A stretch of DNA of 45,059 nucleotides from a virus: IMG/VR virus record IMGVR_UViG_3300028920_000116, positions 1 to 45,059 of that record. One strand, 5' to 3'. Position 1 is the stretch's first letter, and each line of letters begins with the position of its first letter. Below are positions 8,618 to 17,388 of the stretch, piece after piece. The notes beneath the pieces were generated by a model. That model was not told where the DNA came from and did not search any database. It worked only from the letters and a program-made list of their open reading frames with translations. Position numbers and translations under genes: made by a program.

Positions 8618-9295
8618 ATGTTAATAGTAGGAATTGATTATTCTATAAATTCCTCCGGAATTATTAAAATGTATCTTGATAAGAATCTTAATCAAGAGAG
8701 TGTATTATATAAAGGATTTTCAACAGTAAAGAAAGTATGTAATGTCGATTCCAGTATAACATATTTTAAAAAAGATCAGTTTTTAGATAATATTGAAAAA
8801 TCAATATGGATGAAAGACGAGATAATAAAATTCATAGACGAAAGACCAGATTATGTTGCCATTGAAGGATATGCCTTAAATGCAAAGGGATTAGTATTCA
8901 ATATCGCTGAAGCGACAATGGTATTGAAAACTGCATTATATGAACACGGTATACCAATGAGAATATATGATCCGAACTCTATTAAGAAATTTGCTACCAA
9001 CTTTGGCAATGCTGATAAAATTCGAATGGAAGATGAATTTGATAGGGGAGTTGACTTTGAAGATATTAAACCAAATCTTGGAAAACTTCCGTGTTATAAG
9101 AGTCCTAAATTAGACATTATAGACGCTTTCTTTATAGCAAAATTATTACAGACCGAACTTAAACTAAGAAAGGGATTAATTTCACTTAAAGATTTAACAG
9201 AAAAACAAATCGAAGTTTTTAATAGAGTCACAAAACATTATCCTGAAAATATACTTGTTAGACCTTTTATTAGGAGAGAACATGAAAAAAAATAG
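8618..9295 (+). CDS. RuvC-like Holliday-junction resolvase (RNase H fold)
   Basis: Likely structure-specific nuclease that cuts four-way junctions before packaging, a job done in T4 by the unrelated endonuclease VII (gp49). RNase H-fold carboxylates: D7 in VGIDYSINSSG, E83 in VAIEGYALNAKG, and D166/D169 in KLDIIDAF; DPNSIKKFATNFGNADK lies between, as in RuvC. 225 aa (bacterial RuvC ~173); the extra residues are mostly C-terminal. Ends in TAG. Its end overlaps the RNase H start by 14 nt. Confidence 0.88.
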   Translation: MLIVGIDYSINSSGIIKMYLDKNLNQESVLYKGFSTVKKVCNVDSSITYFKKDQFLDNIEKSIWMKDEIIKFIDERPDYVAIEGYALNAKGLVFNIAEATMVLKTALYEHGIPMRIYDPNSIKKFATNFGNADKIRMEDEFDRGVDFEDIKPNLGKLPCYKSPKLDIIDAFFIAKLLQTELKLRKGLISLKDLTEKQIEVFNRVTKHYPENILVRPFIRREHEKK

Positions 9296-10199
9296 TTTAT
9301 CAAATCTGTTTGATGCAGAAGACCAGGAAGAAATGGCTTTTTCTAAAAAGGTGTTGATTTTTGATGGTCACAATTTGGCATATAGAAATGTATTCGGTGC
9401 CGTAAACAAGATGCCTGAAGATAACGACAAGTTCTTATATTGGAAGCATCTCATGGTTAGCAGTCTGTTTGCAGCGATAAAAAAGTACGAGCCAGATCGA
9501 GTTGTTCTCGCATTTGATACCAAGGGTAGTTGGAGGTATAAAGTATATCCCCAGTACAAAGCTAATCGCAAAGATTTGAAGAATAAGGCAGTGGTTAACT
9601 TTGAGAAATTCTATAAAGCACTAGAGACATTTAAGCATGAAATTATGGATGTTTTTCCTAACATTTATGTTGTAGATGTTGAGGCATCTGAATCGGATGA
9701 TATCATTGCTGTTCTTGTTCAGGATGTTTTTAAGGCCAATACTGAAGTTATAGTTATTTCGTCGGATAAAGATTTTAATCAATTGTTGACATATCCTAAT
9801 GTAAAACAATATGATCCAATCCGAGGAGCGATGGTTAAGTGTTTAAATCCAAAGAAAGAACTCATGATAAAAATAATTTCAGGTGATAAATCTGATAATA
9901 TTTTACCGATTAAAACAAGAGTTGGTAAAGCAACAGCAGAAAAAATTCTTAAACAAGGATTGGATAGTTTTCTCAAATCTGATGAACAAATTAATGAAAA
10001 CTTTAAAAGAAATTCTATTTTGATCGACTTCTCATATATTCCAATGGAAATAAGAAAGGCGATCATAAATAATTACACACAACAAAAGCCCGGTGAGATA
10101 GACGGAACTAAATTGATGAATTTTTTCACAAGAAATCGTTTAGTTAAGCATATGGACGACTGGGCAAAATATCAAAAGTATGTGAAGAGGCTTTCATGA
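9282..10199 (+). CDS. rnh: RNase H / FEN-1-family 5' nuclease (T4 Rnh-like)
   Basis: 5'-3' nuclease that removes primer RNA and adjacent DNA from lagging-strand fragments. 305 aa, the same as T4 RNase H. Metal-binding motifs in order: FDGHNLAYR, VVLAFDTKGSWRYKVYP with YKANRK, VDVEASESDDIIAVLV, VIVISSDKDFNQLL, and SGDKSDNILPIKTRVGKATA (H3TH). Late segment ILIDFSYIPMEIRKAIINNY matches T4 LVLIDFDYIPDNIASNIVNYY. ATG 9282 follows AGGAGAG; upstream in-frame codons belong to the overlapping RuvC-like gene. Confidence 0.94.
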   Translation: MKKNSLSNLFDAEDQEEMAFSKKVLIFDGHNLAYRNVFGAVNKMPEDNDKFLYWKHLMVSSLFAAIKKYEPDRVVLAFDTKGSWRYKVYPQYKANRKDLKNKAVVNFEKFYKALETFKHEIMDVFPNIYVVDVEASESDDIIAVLVQDVFKANTEVIVISSDKDFNQLLTYPNVKQYDPIRGAMVKCLNPKKELMIKIISGDKSDNILPIKTRVGKATAEKILKQGLDSFLKSDEQINENFKRNSILIDFSYIPMEIRKAIINNYTQQKPGEIDGTKLMNFFTRNRLVKHMDDWAKYQKYVKRLS

Positions 10200-10660
10200 A
10201 AAAAACCAAAAACGGATGGTATCAAGGTATATATCATGTCGTAAATAAAAATAAATATATGGGAGATACCCTTCCTGTAATAAGGTCTTCATATGAGGCT
10301 AGGTTTTTTACATGGTTAGATAAAAACGAAAAAGTTAAAAGATGGGGATCAGAAATAATAAAAATTCCCTATAGTTTTGCTATTGATGAAAAAATTCATA
10401 ACTATATTCCTGATGTATATGCAGAAATAGAAGATAAAAATGGAAATATAAAAAAATATCTTATAGAAATTAAACCAAAAACTCAATGCTTTCCGCCTAA
10501 ACAACCAAAAAATAAAAACCAAAAAGCACATAGAAGGTATTTAATGGAAGCTGAAATGTTTATAAAGAATCAAAACAAATGGGCGTTTGCAGATAAATGG
10601 TGTAAAAGTAATGGAATCATATTTACAGTTATAACAGAAGATGATTTATTCGGAAAATGA
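10196..10660 (+). CDS. 4: Head-completion nuclease, T4 gp4-like
   Basis: PD-(D/E)xK-fold protein of the T4 gp4 (gp50/65) head-completion family, which acts on DNA-filled heads before tail joining. 154 aa (T4 150). Family pattern: IRSSYEARFFTWLD, RWGSEIIKIPY, nuclease core YIPDVYAEI...KYLIEIKPKTQ (PD..EIK), RRYLMEAEMFIKNQNKWAFA and ITEDDL. It overlaps RNase H (ATGA) and nrdG by 4 nt each. Odd: a morphogenesis gene inside an early replication operon. It might be used as a DNA-processing nuclease here; the family call is the safer statement. Confidence 0.88.
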   Translation: MKKTKNGWYQGIYHVVNKNKYMGDTLPVIRSSYEARFFTWLDKNEKVKRWGSEIIKIPYSFAIDEKIHNYIPDVYAEIEDKNGNIKKYLIEIKPKTQCFPPKQPKNKNQKAHRRYLMEAEMFIKNQNKWAFADKWCKSNGIIFTVITEDDLFGK

Positions 10661-11211
10661 AAATACAAGAAATAAACGTAGCAATACCCTTTGCAAATAC
10701 TTTTTTAGACTATCCTGATCCTATTAGTAATGCTGTAGTCATTTATATGATGGGATGTGATGGAAAGTGTAAAGGATGTCAAAATCCAGAATTTCAAAAT
10801 AAAGATTATAATTTCTGTACTCAAAAGTTTAAACCGATGATGCTTGAGAGAGAAATTATTAATTCTCTTAAAATAAACAGAACCAATAAATTAGTATTTT
10901 CTGGTGGCGATCCACTAACAAAAAATAATATTTTATTTACAAAAAACTTTACACAAAATCATTCTCGGCATATAGATATTTGTATATATACATGGCACGA
11001 TATAGAGTTTGTAAAGAAGAATGACATTAAGGGTTTTAAGTTTATAAAGTGCGGAAAGTTCGAAGAAAAGTTATTTCAAGGTTCAGAAAAACTCGATGAA
11101 TATTTTAAATTAGCTTCAAAAAACCAAATCATATATAATCATAATTATGTCCCCTTGAGTAAAGACGGTGTATATTATTTCGAGGACGAGGGAGGAGACA
11201 CAAATGTTTGA
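10657..11211 (+). CDS. nrdG: Anaerobic ribonucleotide reductase activating enzyme NrdG
   Basis: Radical SAM activase that installs the glycyl radical on NrdD. 184 aa (T4 156). Cluster ligands in MMGCDGKCKGCQNPEF (Cx3Cx2C), SAM-binding FSGGDPLTKNN, then DICIYTW and a GKFEEKLFQGS segment (T4 GKYEKEL). Translation is coupled at both ends: ATGA overlap with gp4 and an 8-nt overlap with nrdD. The host must supply reductant and iron-sulfur clusters, so the gene is useful only in anoxic cells. Confidence 0.94.
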   Translation: MKIQEINVAIPFANTFLDYPDPISNAVVIYMMGCDGKCKGCQNPEFQNKDYNFCTQKFKPMMLEREIINSLKINRTNKLVFSGGDPLTKNNILFTKNFTQNHSRHIDICIYTWHDIEFVKKNDIKGFKFIKCGKFEEKLFQGSEKLDEYFKLASKNQIIYNHNYVPLSKDGVYYFEDEGGDTNV

Positions 11212-13234
11212 TTCTCAGGCAACAACATTAAAAACTTTAAACAACATTAAAAAAAGTTTAAAAGAGAATCTTAAAAATAAGTATAATATAGACAATGAAG
11301 AAACCGTAAATAAATTTTTGAAAATACACGGACTAGGAAAACAGAATTTTGATTTTATAAGCTCAATAGAAAGTGTAATAAACGAGAATCTAAACGATGT
11401 ATCAATAGACAGTAACAGTAACAAAAACGAAAAAACAATTGAAGCGATTAACCAAGAATGTGTCTCCCCCATTAAAAAAGCAGTTGGTTACGATTACCTA
11501 TACAGACAATTAAAAGATTTATATGGCCCCACCGAAGCCAGTTTTCTCATTGGAGAAATGATGGACTTAAGTTTGGGTCTTAGTGATTCGACAAATATTT
11601 TGAAGCCTTATTGCTGGGCAGTCGATGCCAGTAAGATAATAACATTTGGTAGAGATTTTGGTCAGCTTCATTCTAAACCTGCAAAAAGAGTTTCTAGTTA
11701 TATTTCTGCATTATGTGAAACAGTTCATCAATTGAGTTCACATCTTGCTGGTGCTATAGCCATTGGTTCATTTTTCCTCGACATTGCACATCTCTCCCTT
11801 TATAAAGAAAAATTCGATCTTCGTGAAATAAAGACAAATAAAAAATACAGAAAAGTTTTAGAAAACGAAATGCAACAGTTTGTTCATTCTGTTAATCACT
11901 TAAGTAGAAGTGGCGCAGAATCTCCGTTTACAAACCTTTCTATTTTTGATAGATTAAAATTAAGAACTCTTGTTCAGGATATGAATTGGTATTTCCCCTT
12001 TGATAAACTTCCAATCAATCATCCTAAAAAATTAGAAGGAAATGAAGAAGAAATTAAAAACTTTTATTTGGATTATATTGTAGATTTTATTATTGAAATT
12101 CAAGATGTTTTTCTCGACTTCTTTGATAAGGGCGATCCTCTAAAAGGCGGCGCACCATATAGATTTCCTGTTGTCACTTTAAACTTTTCTAAAAAGTGGT
12201 GGGGAGATAGACAATTAATACAAGACGAAGAATTTTTAAAGAATGTATGTAGGAGAGATATTTACAGATATAATATTTTTGTGAGTGAAGGTACAAAGGT
12301 CGCATCGTGTTGCAGGTTGGTAAGCAATACAGAAATGCTTGAGTTTGCATCACAATCAAATAGTTTCGGTGGTTCGGGTATTTCTCTTGGTTCTCATAGA
12401 GTGTGTACAATCAACTTTATGAGGATTGCAATGGAAGCAAAGAGCAAAGAGGAATTTTATAGTATATTAGATTCACGAATGGAAAGTGCCGCCAAGATTC
12501 TTAAAGCACACAAAGAACTCATTAAGTCCCTTGAGAAAAAAGGACTTCAACCTTTTATCACAAATGGATGGATTGTTTTAAATAGACTGTTCTCGACATT
12601 TGGTATTCTTGGAATATATGAAGCCGCTAAAGTATGTAAGAAAAAATTTGGAAACGGAAAAGACGTTGAAGGAGATATCTTAATACACTTTAATAACAAG
12701 GTTGCCGAACTATCTAAAAAGTATAGCATTATTGGAAACATTGAACAAATTCCAGGCGAATCATTTGCTATTAGATTATCTAAGTCTGATAAGTTACTTT
12801 ATGGAGAAGAAAATATTCCTTACGAATTGTATTCAAACCAGTGGATTCCTCTTTGGAGTAATGCAACAATCTGGGATAAAATGGATGCGGATGGAAAATA
12901 TAATAGCCTTATTACTGGTGGATGTTTAGTACATATCCAGATCGGTGAAAAGGTTACCGCAAAACAAGCAGAAAAAATTATTAAGTATTCTATTAATTCA
13001 GGCGCGGAACACTTTGCGTTGAATAGTGTATATTCAGAATGTGTTAGCGGTCATTGTATGTTTGGTAAACATACTAAATGTCCTGAATGCGGAGCAGACA
13101 TTAAAGAATACTTTACCAGAGTCGTCGGATTTTTTACTCCTGTATCATCTTGGCAGGATATTCGTAGAGAATGGGAATTTCCAAAAAGAACTTTCTGCGA
13201 TCTCAGTATAGTTGACGAAACTGAAAATAATTAA
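11204..13234 (+). CDS. nrdD: Anaerobic ribonucleoside-triphosphate reductase NrdD
   Basis: Class III RNR large subunit, making dNTPs without oxygen. 676 aa. AVGYDYLYRQLKDLYGPTEA and PYCWAVDASKI start the barrel; CCRLVSN carries the active-site cysteines; the zinc site is CVSGHCMFGKHTKCPECG; the glycyl radical lies in TRVVGFFTPVSSW. The RVVGF(F)TPV form resembles the Thermotoga/archaeal NrdD group more than T4 or E. coli NrdD. An N-terminal ~85-residue extension is Asn/Lys-rich, with no ATP-cone recognised. ATG 11204 follows GGAGGAG; the next ORF follows after a 59-nt gap. Confidence 0.95.
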   Translation: MFDSQATTLKTLNNIKKSLKENLKNKYNIDNEETVNKFLKIHGLGKQNFDFISSIESVINENLNDVSIDSNSNKNEKTIEAINQECVSPIKKAVGYDYLYRQLKDLYGPTEASFLIGEMMDLSLGLSDSTNILKPYCWAVDASKIITFGRDFGQLHSKPAKRVSSYISALCETVHQLSSHLAGAIAIGSFFLDIAHLSLYKEKFDLREIKTNKKYRKVLENEMQQFVHSVNHLSRSGAESPFTNLSIFDRLKLRTLVQDMNWYFPFDKLPINHPKKLEGNEEEIKNFYLDYIVDFIIEIQDVFLDFFDKGDPLKGGAPYRFPVVTLNFSKKWWGDRQLIQDEEFLKNVCRRDIYRYNIFVSEGTKVASCCRLVSNTEMLEFASQSNSFGGSGISLGSHRVCTINFMRIAMEAKSKEEFYSILDSRMESAAKILKAHKELIKSLEKKGLQPFITNGWIVLNRLFSTFGILGIYEAAKVCKKKFGNGKDVEGDILIHFNNKVAELSKKYSIIGNIEQIPGESFAIRLSKSDKLLYGEENIPYELYSNQWIPLWSNATIWDKMDADGKYNSLITGGCLVHIQIGEKVTAKQAEKIIKYSINSGAEHFALNSVYSECVSGHCMFGKHTKCPECGADIKEYFTRVVGFFTPVSSWQDIRREWEFPKRTFCDLSIVDETENN

Positions 13235-13240
13235 TATGTA

Positions 13241-13269
13241 TTGACATTCACAAAAGAAAATATTATTTT
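13241..13269 (+). promoter_or_regulatory. Possible sigma-70-type promoter before mazG
   Basis: TTGACA (13241-13246), a 17-nt spacer, then TATTTT (13264-13269), in the 59-nt gap after nrdD, one of the few non-overlapping junctions in the operon. The -35 is perfect, the -10 weak. Confidence 0.4.
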
Positions 13270-13293
13270 TATTTGTAAAGAAAGGAATACGCT

Positions 13294-13662
13294 ATGGAAT
13301 TTAATGAATACCAGGCCGCTGCGAAAACTACAGCTTTATATCTTGATGAGGTTAAAAAGACATTTAAAAATTTACCCGAAGGAATAATTAAAATGTTGGG
13401 AGTATCTTATGCAGGACTTGGAATGGGAGAAGTTGGAGAAGTTCAAGGAAAAGTTAAAAAAATTATTAGAGATTGTGGTGGAATACTAACTGAAAAACAT
13501 AAAGAAGAAATAAAGAAAGAACTTGGAGATTGTTTGTGGTATATAGCGGCAATGTGTACTGAACTTGATATTGATATGAATACTGTTGCGGAAGCGAACA
13601 TAAAAAAGTTATTTTCAAGAAAGGAACGAAATGTTCTTAAAGGAAGTGGAGATAACAGATAA
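13294..13662 (+). CDS. MazG-like nucleotide pyrophosphohydrolase
   Basis: All-alpha NTP pyrophosphatase that hydrolyses (d)NTPs to monophosphates; phage versions are proposed to tune nucleotide pools or ppGpp-like signals. 122 aa, single-domain size. Metal-binding helices: LGMGEVGEVQGKVKK (ExxE) and KKELGDCLWYIAAMCTEL (ExxD). Stands between a possible promoter (13241) and the clamp gene, next to nrdD and fitting nucleotide metabolism. The specific substrate cannot be read from sequence. Confidence 0.88.
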   Translation: MEFNEYQAAAKTTALYLDEVKKTFKNLPEGIIKMLGVSYAGLGMGEVGEVQGKVKKIIRDCGGILTEKHKEEIKKELGDCLWYIAAMCTELDIDMNTVAEANIKKLFSRKERNVLKGSGDNR

Positions 13663-13704
13663 AGCAAATGAAAAATATTAATCCCTTAAAAGGAGTAACT
13701 GTTT

Positions 13705-14403
13705 ATGCAGAAGATTGAATATCAGCGAGAAATTCTTGATCTCGTAAAGGACTTAACAGAAATTAATAACTCTGTTATATTTGAAAAAGACAATAATAAA
13801 GTTGTCGTAAAAAGAGCAGACGCCGAAGTGACTCTTGCTTATATTTTGGAAGCTCCCGCTAAGTTTTTAAACTATGGCGATGATCAAATTGCATTTTATA
13901 ACTATAGCGAATTCTATCAGTTTTTTAATGCGTTCGATTCGCCGGAACTAAAAAGAGTTAAGAACAAACTTATCATATCAGAATCAAATTCAAAAATTGA
14001 ATATCTTCTTTCTAATCCAGAATCTATTACTCCGGGACCAAAGAGGATTCAGTTTGATTCTCCCGATATTAAGTTTGTATTGAATTCTTCTGACCTCGAT
14101 GAAATAACAAAAATGAATGCATTAATTTCAGCTAAGAAAGCCAAGATTATTGGAGATACAAAATCAATTAGTGTTATCATATATAATTCCCTTCATGAAA
14201 ATTCTTTTGAAAAGAAATTCAAGATTGAAAATCTTACGGGATTTAAGGATAATTTTGAGTTTGTTATTTCATCCGATCTTTTCTCAAAAGTTCCACAAAA
14301 GAAAGATTATATTATTGAGATTAAGAAAGAAGGATTCGTCAAGATGTCTCTCAATAATGAAAAAATTGGATTGAATATATTTACTGGTTATGTTCAGTCA
14401 TAA
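13705..14403 (+). CDS. 45: Sliding clamp gp45
   Basis: Trimeric processivity ring for gp43 and, in T4, a mobile activator of late transcription. 232 aa (T4 228). The fold is recognised by length, acidic/hydrophobic strand pattern, ITKMNALISAKKAKIIGD (T4 LLRVSRGLQIDTIAI region) and FEFVISSDLFSKVPQKKDYIIEI (T4 FNFIINMANMKMQPGNYKLLL). AAAAGGAG precedes the ATG. Gene order 45-x-44 supports the call. Late promoters found in the other arm suggest this clamp also drives late genes. Confidence 0.9.
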   Translation: MQKIEYQREILDLVKDLTEINNSVIFEKDNNKVVVKRADAEVTLAYILEAPAKFLNYGDDQIAFYNYSEFYQFFNAFDSPELKRVKNKLIISESNSKIEYLLSNPESITPGPKRIQFDSPDIKFVLNSSDLDEITKMNALISAKKAKIIGDTKSISVIIYNSLHENSFEKKFKIENLTGFKDNFEFVISSDLFSKVPQKKDYIIEIKKEGFVKMSLNNEKIGLNIFTGYVQS

Positions 14404-14416
14404 GGAGATTTAGTAT

Positions 14417-14920
14417 ATGAATGATGAAAATGAAATGAACCAAAATCAACCAAATGTTGATTCGTTTTATCAGCAACAATATGATCTTCCCGAAGTAGAG
14501 GATAAGTTTTTAGATACTGGTAAGGGAGAGATTATAGATAAATCTGATCTTACTCCGTTTGATGTTATTAAATCTGTTGCTCAACAAACTGGAAACGAAG
14601 TTCACGATCCAAAGAAAGGATGTCGTCATTGTTATGGCAGAGGATATATCGGTATTGATTCGTCGACAAAATCTCCTATTCCGTGTTCATGTATTTTTCC
14701 TGCAAAAACTCCTAATGAAAAGATGCAAGAATCTCTCTACGATGGTCAAAAATATTTCAGACCTAATAGAAAACAAAGAAGAAGAATGCAACAGTTTATG
14801 AAAAGACAACTTAAAAAGAATAGAGCTAATTTGAAAGAAATAGTATCTAAGTCTCTTGAACAGAATAAGGAGAATGTTGAAAATGATAGAAATGGAAAAA
14901 CCGAAAAGAAAGAGGCTTAG
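14417..14920 (+). CDS. Hypothetical zinc-finger protein between 45 and 44
   Basis: 167 aa, not recognised as a T4 gene. Acidic, Gln-rich N-terminus; one zinc-binding pattern GCRHCYGRGYIG...IPCSC (~68-92) like half a DnaJ CxxCxGxG module; then a strongly basic helix FRPNRKQRRRMQQFMKRQLK suited to nucleic-acid binding. The end overlaps gene 44 by 38 nt, and the gene 44 ribosome site lies inside it, so it is co-translated with clamp and loader genes. Stop is TAG. The role is unknown. Confidence 0.82.
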   Translation: MNDENEMNQNQPNVDSFYQQQYDLPEVEDKFLDTGKGEIIDKSDLTPFDVIKSVAQQTGNEVHDPKKGCRHCYGRGYIGIDSSTKSPIPCSCIFPAKTPNEKMQESLYDGQKYFRPNRKQRRRMQQFMKRQLKKNRANLKEIVSKSLEQNKENVENDRNGKTEKKEA

Positions 14921-15839
14921 TTATACACTTTTCGTTGAGAAATATAGACCGACTACAATTCAAGAAGTTTTACTGCCTGTAGGATTAAAAAGATTTTTTA
15001 TAAAAATAGTTAAAGAAGGAGAAGTTCCAAATCTTCTTTTTTATTCAAGCAGTCCTGGTGTTGGTAAAACAACTGTTGCTAAAGCATTAGCAAACGATAT
15101 TCAAACAGACTATCTCTATATTAATACTTCTTTAGAAGGGGGCATTGATACTCTTCGTTCTAAAATTGAAAAGTTTGCTACTTCAATGTCGATGTCTGGT
15201 AAAAAGAAGATTGTTATACTTGATGAGTTTGATGGAGCAACTCTTGCACTTCAAAAAGCATTAAGAGCATCAATTGAAGAATTTCATAATACATGTCGAT
15301 TCATATTTACTTGTAATTATATAACTCATATTATTGAACCATTAAAATCAAGATGTCAAATTGTTGATTTTAACTTTACTGATGGTAAAACATCAGAAGA
15401 AATGAAACCAAAGATATTTAAAAGACTTGGTAATATTTTAAAATATGAGAAAATCGAATATGATGAAAAAGTATTAGGAAAGTTAGTTGAAGAATTATAT
15501 CCTGATATTAGAAAGATGCAGGGCCTTCTTCAACAATATCATAAACAAAATATTGTTATAGACGGTAATATTTTTAATTATGAATGTATCGATTCTGAAT
15601 TTTTTGATTTAATTATAAACAAAAAATGGAATGCGGCTCGTAAATACATTATCGAAAAAAATTATAATTATGATGAATTGTATAGAGCATTATTTGATAA
15701 TCTCATTCCTAAAATTCCTCAAGATAAAAAAGCACAAATTATATTAATAATTGGCGACTATATGAAATGGAGTCCTCAAGTTATCGATAAAGAAATTCAT
15801 TTTAGTTGCTGTATGTTAGAAATAATAGGAGTTCTTTAA
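14883..15839 (+). CDS. 44: Clamp loader large subunit gp44 (AAA+)
   Basis: ATPase subunit that opens gp45 rings and loads them on primer-template. 318 aa (T4 319). KYRPTTIQEVLLP (T4 KYRPSTIDECILP), Walker A SPGVGKTTVAKAL (~57-69), Walker B VILDEFDGA (~111-119), sensor 1 FTCNYITHI, arginine finger LKSRCQIVDF, and the small lid domain LYPDIRKMQGLL. ATG 14883 is chosen for AAGGAG 10 nt upstream; ATG 14874 is too close to it. Odd: unlike T4, the small subunit gene 62 is not adjacent but starts ~1.5 kb downstream. Confidence 0.95.
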   Translation: MIEMEKPKRKRLSYTLFVEKYRPTTIQEVLLPVGLKRFFIKIVKEGEVPNLLFYSSSPGVGKTTVAKALANDIQTDYLYINTSLEGGIDTLRSKIEKFATSMSMSGKKKIVILDEFDGATLALQKALRASIEEFHNTCRFIFTCNYITHIIEPLKSRCQIVDFNFTDGKTSEEMKPKIFKRLGNILKYEKIEYDEKVLGKLVEELYPDIRKMQGLLQQYHKQNIVIDGNIFNYECIDSEFFDLIINKKWNAARKYIIEKNYNYDELYRALFDNLIPKIPQDKKAQIILIIGDYMKWSPQVIDKEIHFSCCMLEIIGVL

Positions 15840-16603
15840 TGGTAAGATTTATAGTAGCTCGGAAAAACGAAGAAACTTTTAATAAATTTTTATTACCTTC
15901 TTTACAAAAAGTCGGCGTACAAGCAATTCAAGTTCATGATGATAATAACGAAAATGCAACTATATTTAAAAAGTATAATATGGGCATTGACGCTTTACTA
16001 AATCAAAATATTGAAGATAATGAAATTATTGTATTTGTACACGAAGATATTGGAATTGTTGATAATTTGTTTATAGAAAAAGTAGAAACATTATTTTCTG
16101 AAAAACCAGACGTTGGTCTTGCGGGAATTGCAGGAACAAACGAGTTTACAGAAAGAGGCGGATGGTGGATGAATGTTTCCGATAAACTTCGTGGACACTT
16201 GATTCAAGGTCAAGACGCAACCCCGGGTCAGGGCCAGCATCTCGTTAAAGGACCCATTGGATTTTATAACGATGTTGTAGCAATCGATGGGTGTATAATG
16301 ATGGTACGCTCTAAACTATTAAAAGACGGTCTTCGTTTTGATAATGATACATTTGATGTAGAAAACGATTTTTATGATATAGATTTTGGATTACAAGTAT
16401 TAGAAAAAAGTTTTGATATAGCAGTTGCAGATATTTTAGTATTTCATAATTCAATGGGAAAAGGATCACTAAAAGAACCTTGGCACAAAGCAAAAGAAAA
16501 ATTAATTAAAAAGTGGAAAGATAAGGGAATCGAATTTCCTATAACTAAAGACCAATTTGTTGTTGAAAGAGATAATAGTGAAATAGTTGAAATTGAGGTC
16601 TAA
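15839..16603 (+). CDS. Glycosyltransferase-like protein (Glyco_tranf_2_5 type)
   Basis: GT-A-like fold, family PF13712 as recognised by pattern: EIIVFVHEDIGI (metal/nucleotide-sugar site), VGLAGIAGTNEF, RGGWWMN, VAIDGCIMMVRSKL, NDFYDIDFGLQVLEKSFDIAV and DILVFHNSMGKGS. 254 aa. It starts in the gp44 stop (TAATG). Donor and acceptor are unknown; possibilities are phage DNA base modification, as in T-even phages, or sugar on virion proteins. Its place inside the clamp-loader operon favours an early DNA-related role, but that is inference. Confidence 0.85.
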   Translation: MVRFIVARKNEETFNKFLLPSLQKVGVQAIQVHDDNNENATIFKKYNMGIDALLNQNIEDNEIIVFVHEDIGIVDNLFIEKVETLFSEKPDVGLAGIAGTNEFTERGGWWMNVSDKLRGHLIQGQDATPGQGQHLVKGPIGFYNDVVAIDGCIMMVRSKLLKDGLRFDNDTFDVENDFYDIDFGLQVLEKSFDIAVADILVFHNSMGKGSLKEPWHKAKEKLIKKWKDKGIEFPITKDQFVVERDNSEIVEIEV

Positions 16604-16604
16604 G

Positions 16605-17153
16605 ATGTCACAACAATTTTGGAAAAATAATATTTACTCGTGGAGACAATTAATAAAAAAATTTTGGAGAAAGAATAATATGGAATTAGAAGTACTTCGA
16701 TTTAGTTCTCAAAAAGATTCTACATTAGGTATCCTTTCAGATATAACTAATGATAGAAAGTTTATGTGTTTTACACTGGAAGACGAATACAGAACATTAA
16801 AGGTAAAAGGCGAAACTCGTATTCCTGCAGGAAGATATGAAATTAAGTTAAGAACAGAAGGTGGTTTTCACGAAAGATATTTGGAAAAGTTTGGAATGGC
16901 ATTTCACAAGGGAATGTTATGGATTCAGAATGTTCCTAATTTTGAATATGTTCTTATTCATATTGGTAATAAAGAAGACGATACTGCAGGATGTTTGCTT
17001 GTTGGAAATACATCACAACAAAATATAACAGAAGATGGATTTATTGGCGGATCGACTTCTGCATATAAACGTATCTATCCGACTATTGTAGAAGAATTAT
17101 TGAATGGTAAAAAAGTATTTATAACATATAAAGATTATGATAACATTAAATGA
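16605..17153 (+). CDS. DUF5675-family protein
   Basis: 182 aa. The domain starts at MELEVLRFSSQKDSTLGIL (ATG 16680) and continues CFTLEDEY, TRIPAGRYEIKLR, GMLWIQNVPNFEYVLIHIGN, DTAGCLLVGN, as in DUF5675 proteins of phages, whose function is unknown. Two starts are possible: ATG 16605 (GAGGT 5 nt upstream, coupled to the previous stop) adds a basic Trp-rich 25-residue leader; ATG 16680 has GGAGA 9 nt upstream and gives the bare domain. Both may be used. Confidence 0.82.
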   Translation: MSQQFWKNNIYSWRQLIKKFWRKNNMELEVLRFSSQKDSTLGILSDITNDRKFMCFTLEDEYRTLKVKGETRIPAGRYEIKLRTEGGFHERYLEKFGMAFHKGMLWIQNVPNFEYVLIHIGNKEDDTAGCLLVGNTSQQNITEDGFIGGSTSAYKRIYPTIVEELLNGKKVFITYKDYDNIK

Positions 17154-17388
17154 TATTAAAAATTTTAAATCGACACATAATTTCGAAGAAAGTATTCCAT
17201 TAAAATCAACAATGAGATTTTGGTACTTTTTTAATAATATATCAACAAAAAATATTTTTTTTAATAAAGTAAAGAATATGGTTTATAACTTGGTTTATCC
17301 ATCAAAAGACTTATTGGAGTTTCCCCAATATAGATATGAAAGAGCAATCAAATTTAGTTTAAGAGATTATAAAAATGAAATTATTTGA
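17137..17388 (+). CDS. Small hypothetical protein, 83 aa
   Basis: Aromatic, basic peptide (MITLNDIKNFKSTHNFEESI...) that overlaps the DUF5675 gene by 17 nt and gene 62 by 14 nt. Such overlaps are typical of this operon and support coding, but the ribosome site is weak and no family is recognised. Its place directly before gp62 may mean a loader-associated role or only translational coupling. Confidence 0.55.
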   Translation: MITLNDIKNFKSTHNFEESIPLKSTMRFWYFFNNISTKNIFFNKVKNMVYNLVYPSKDLLEFPQYRYERAIKFSLRDYKNEII

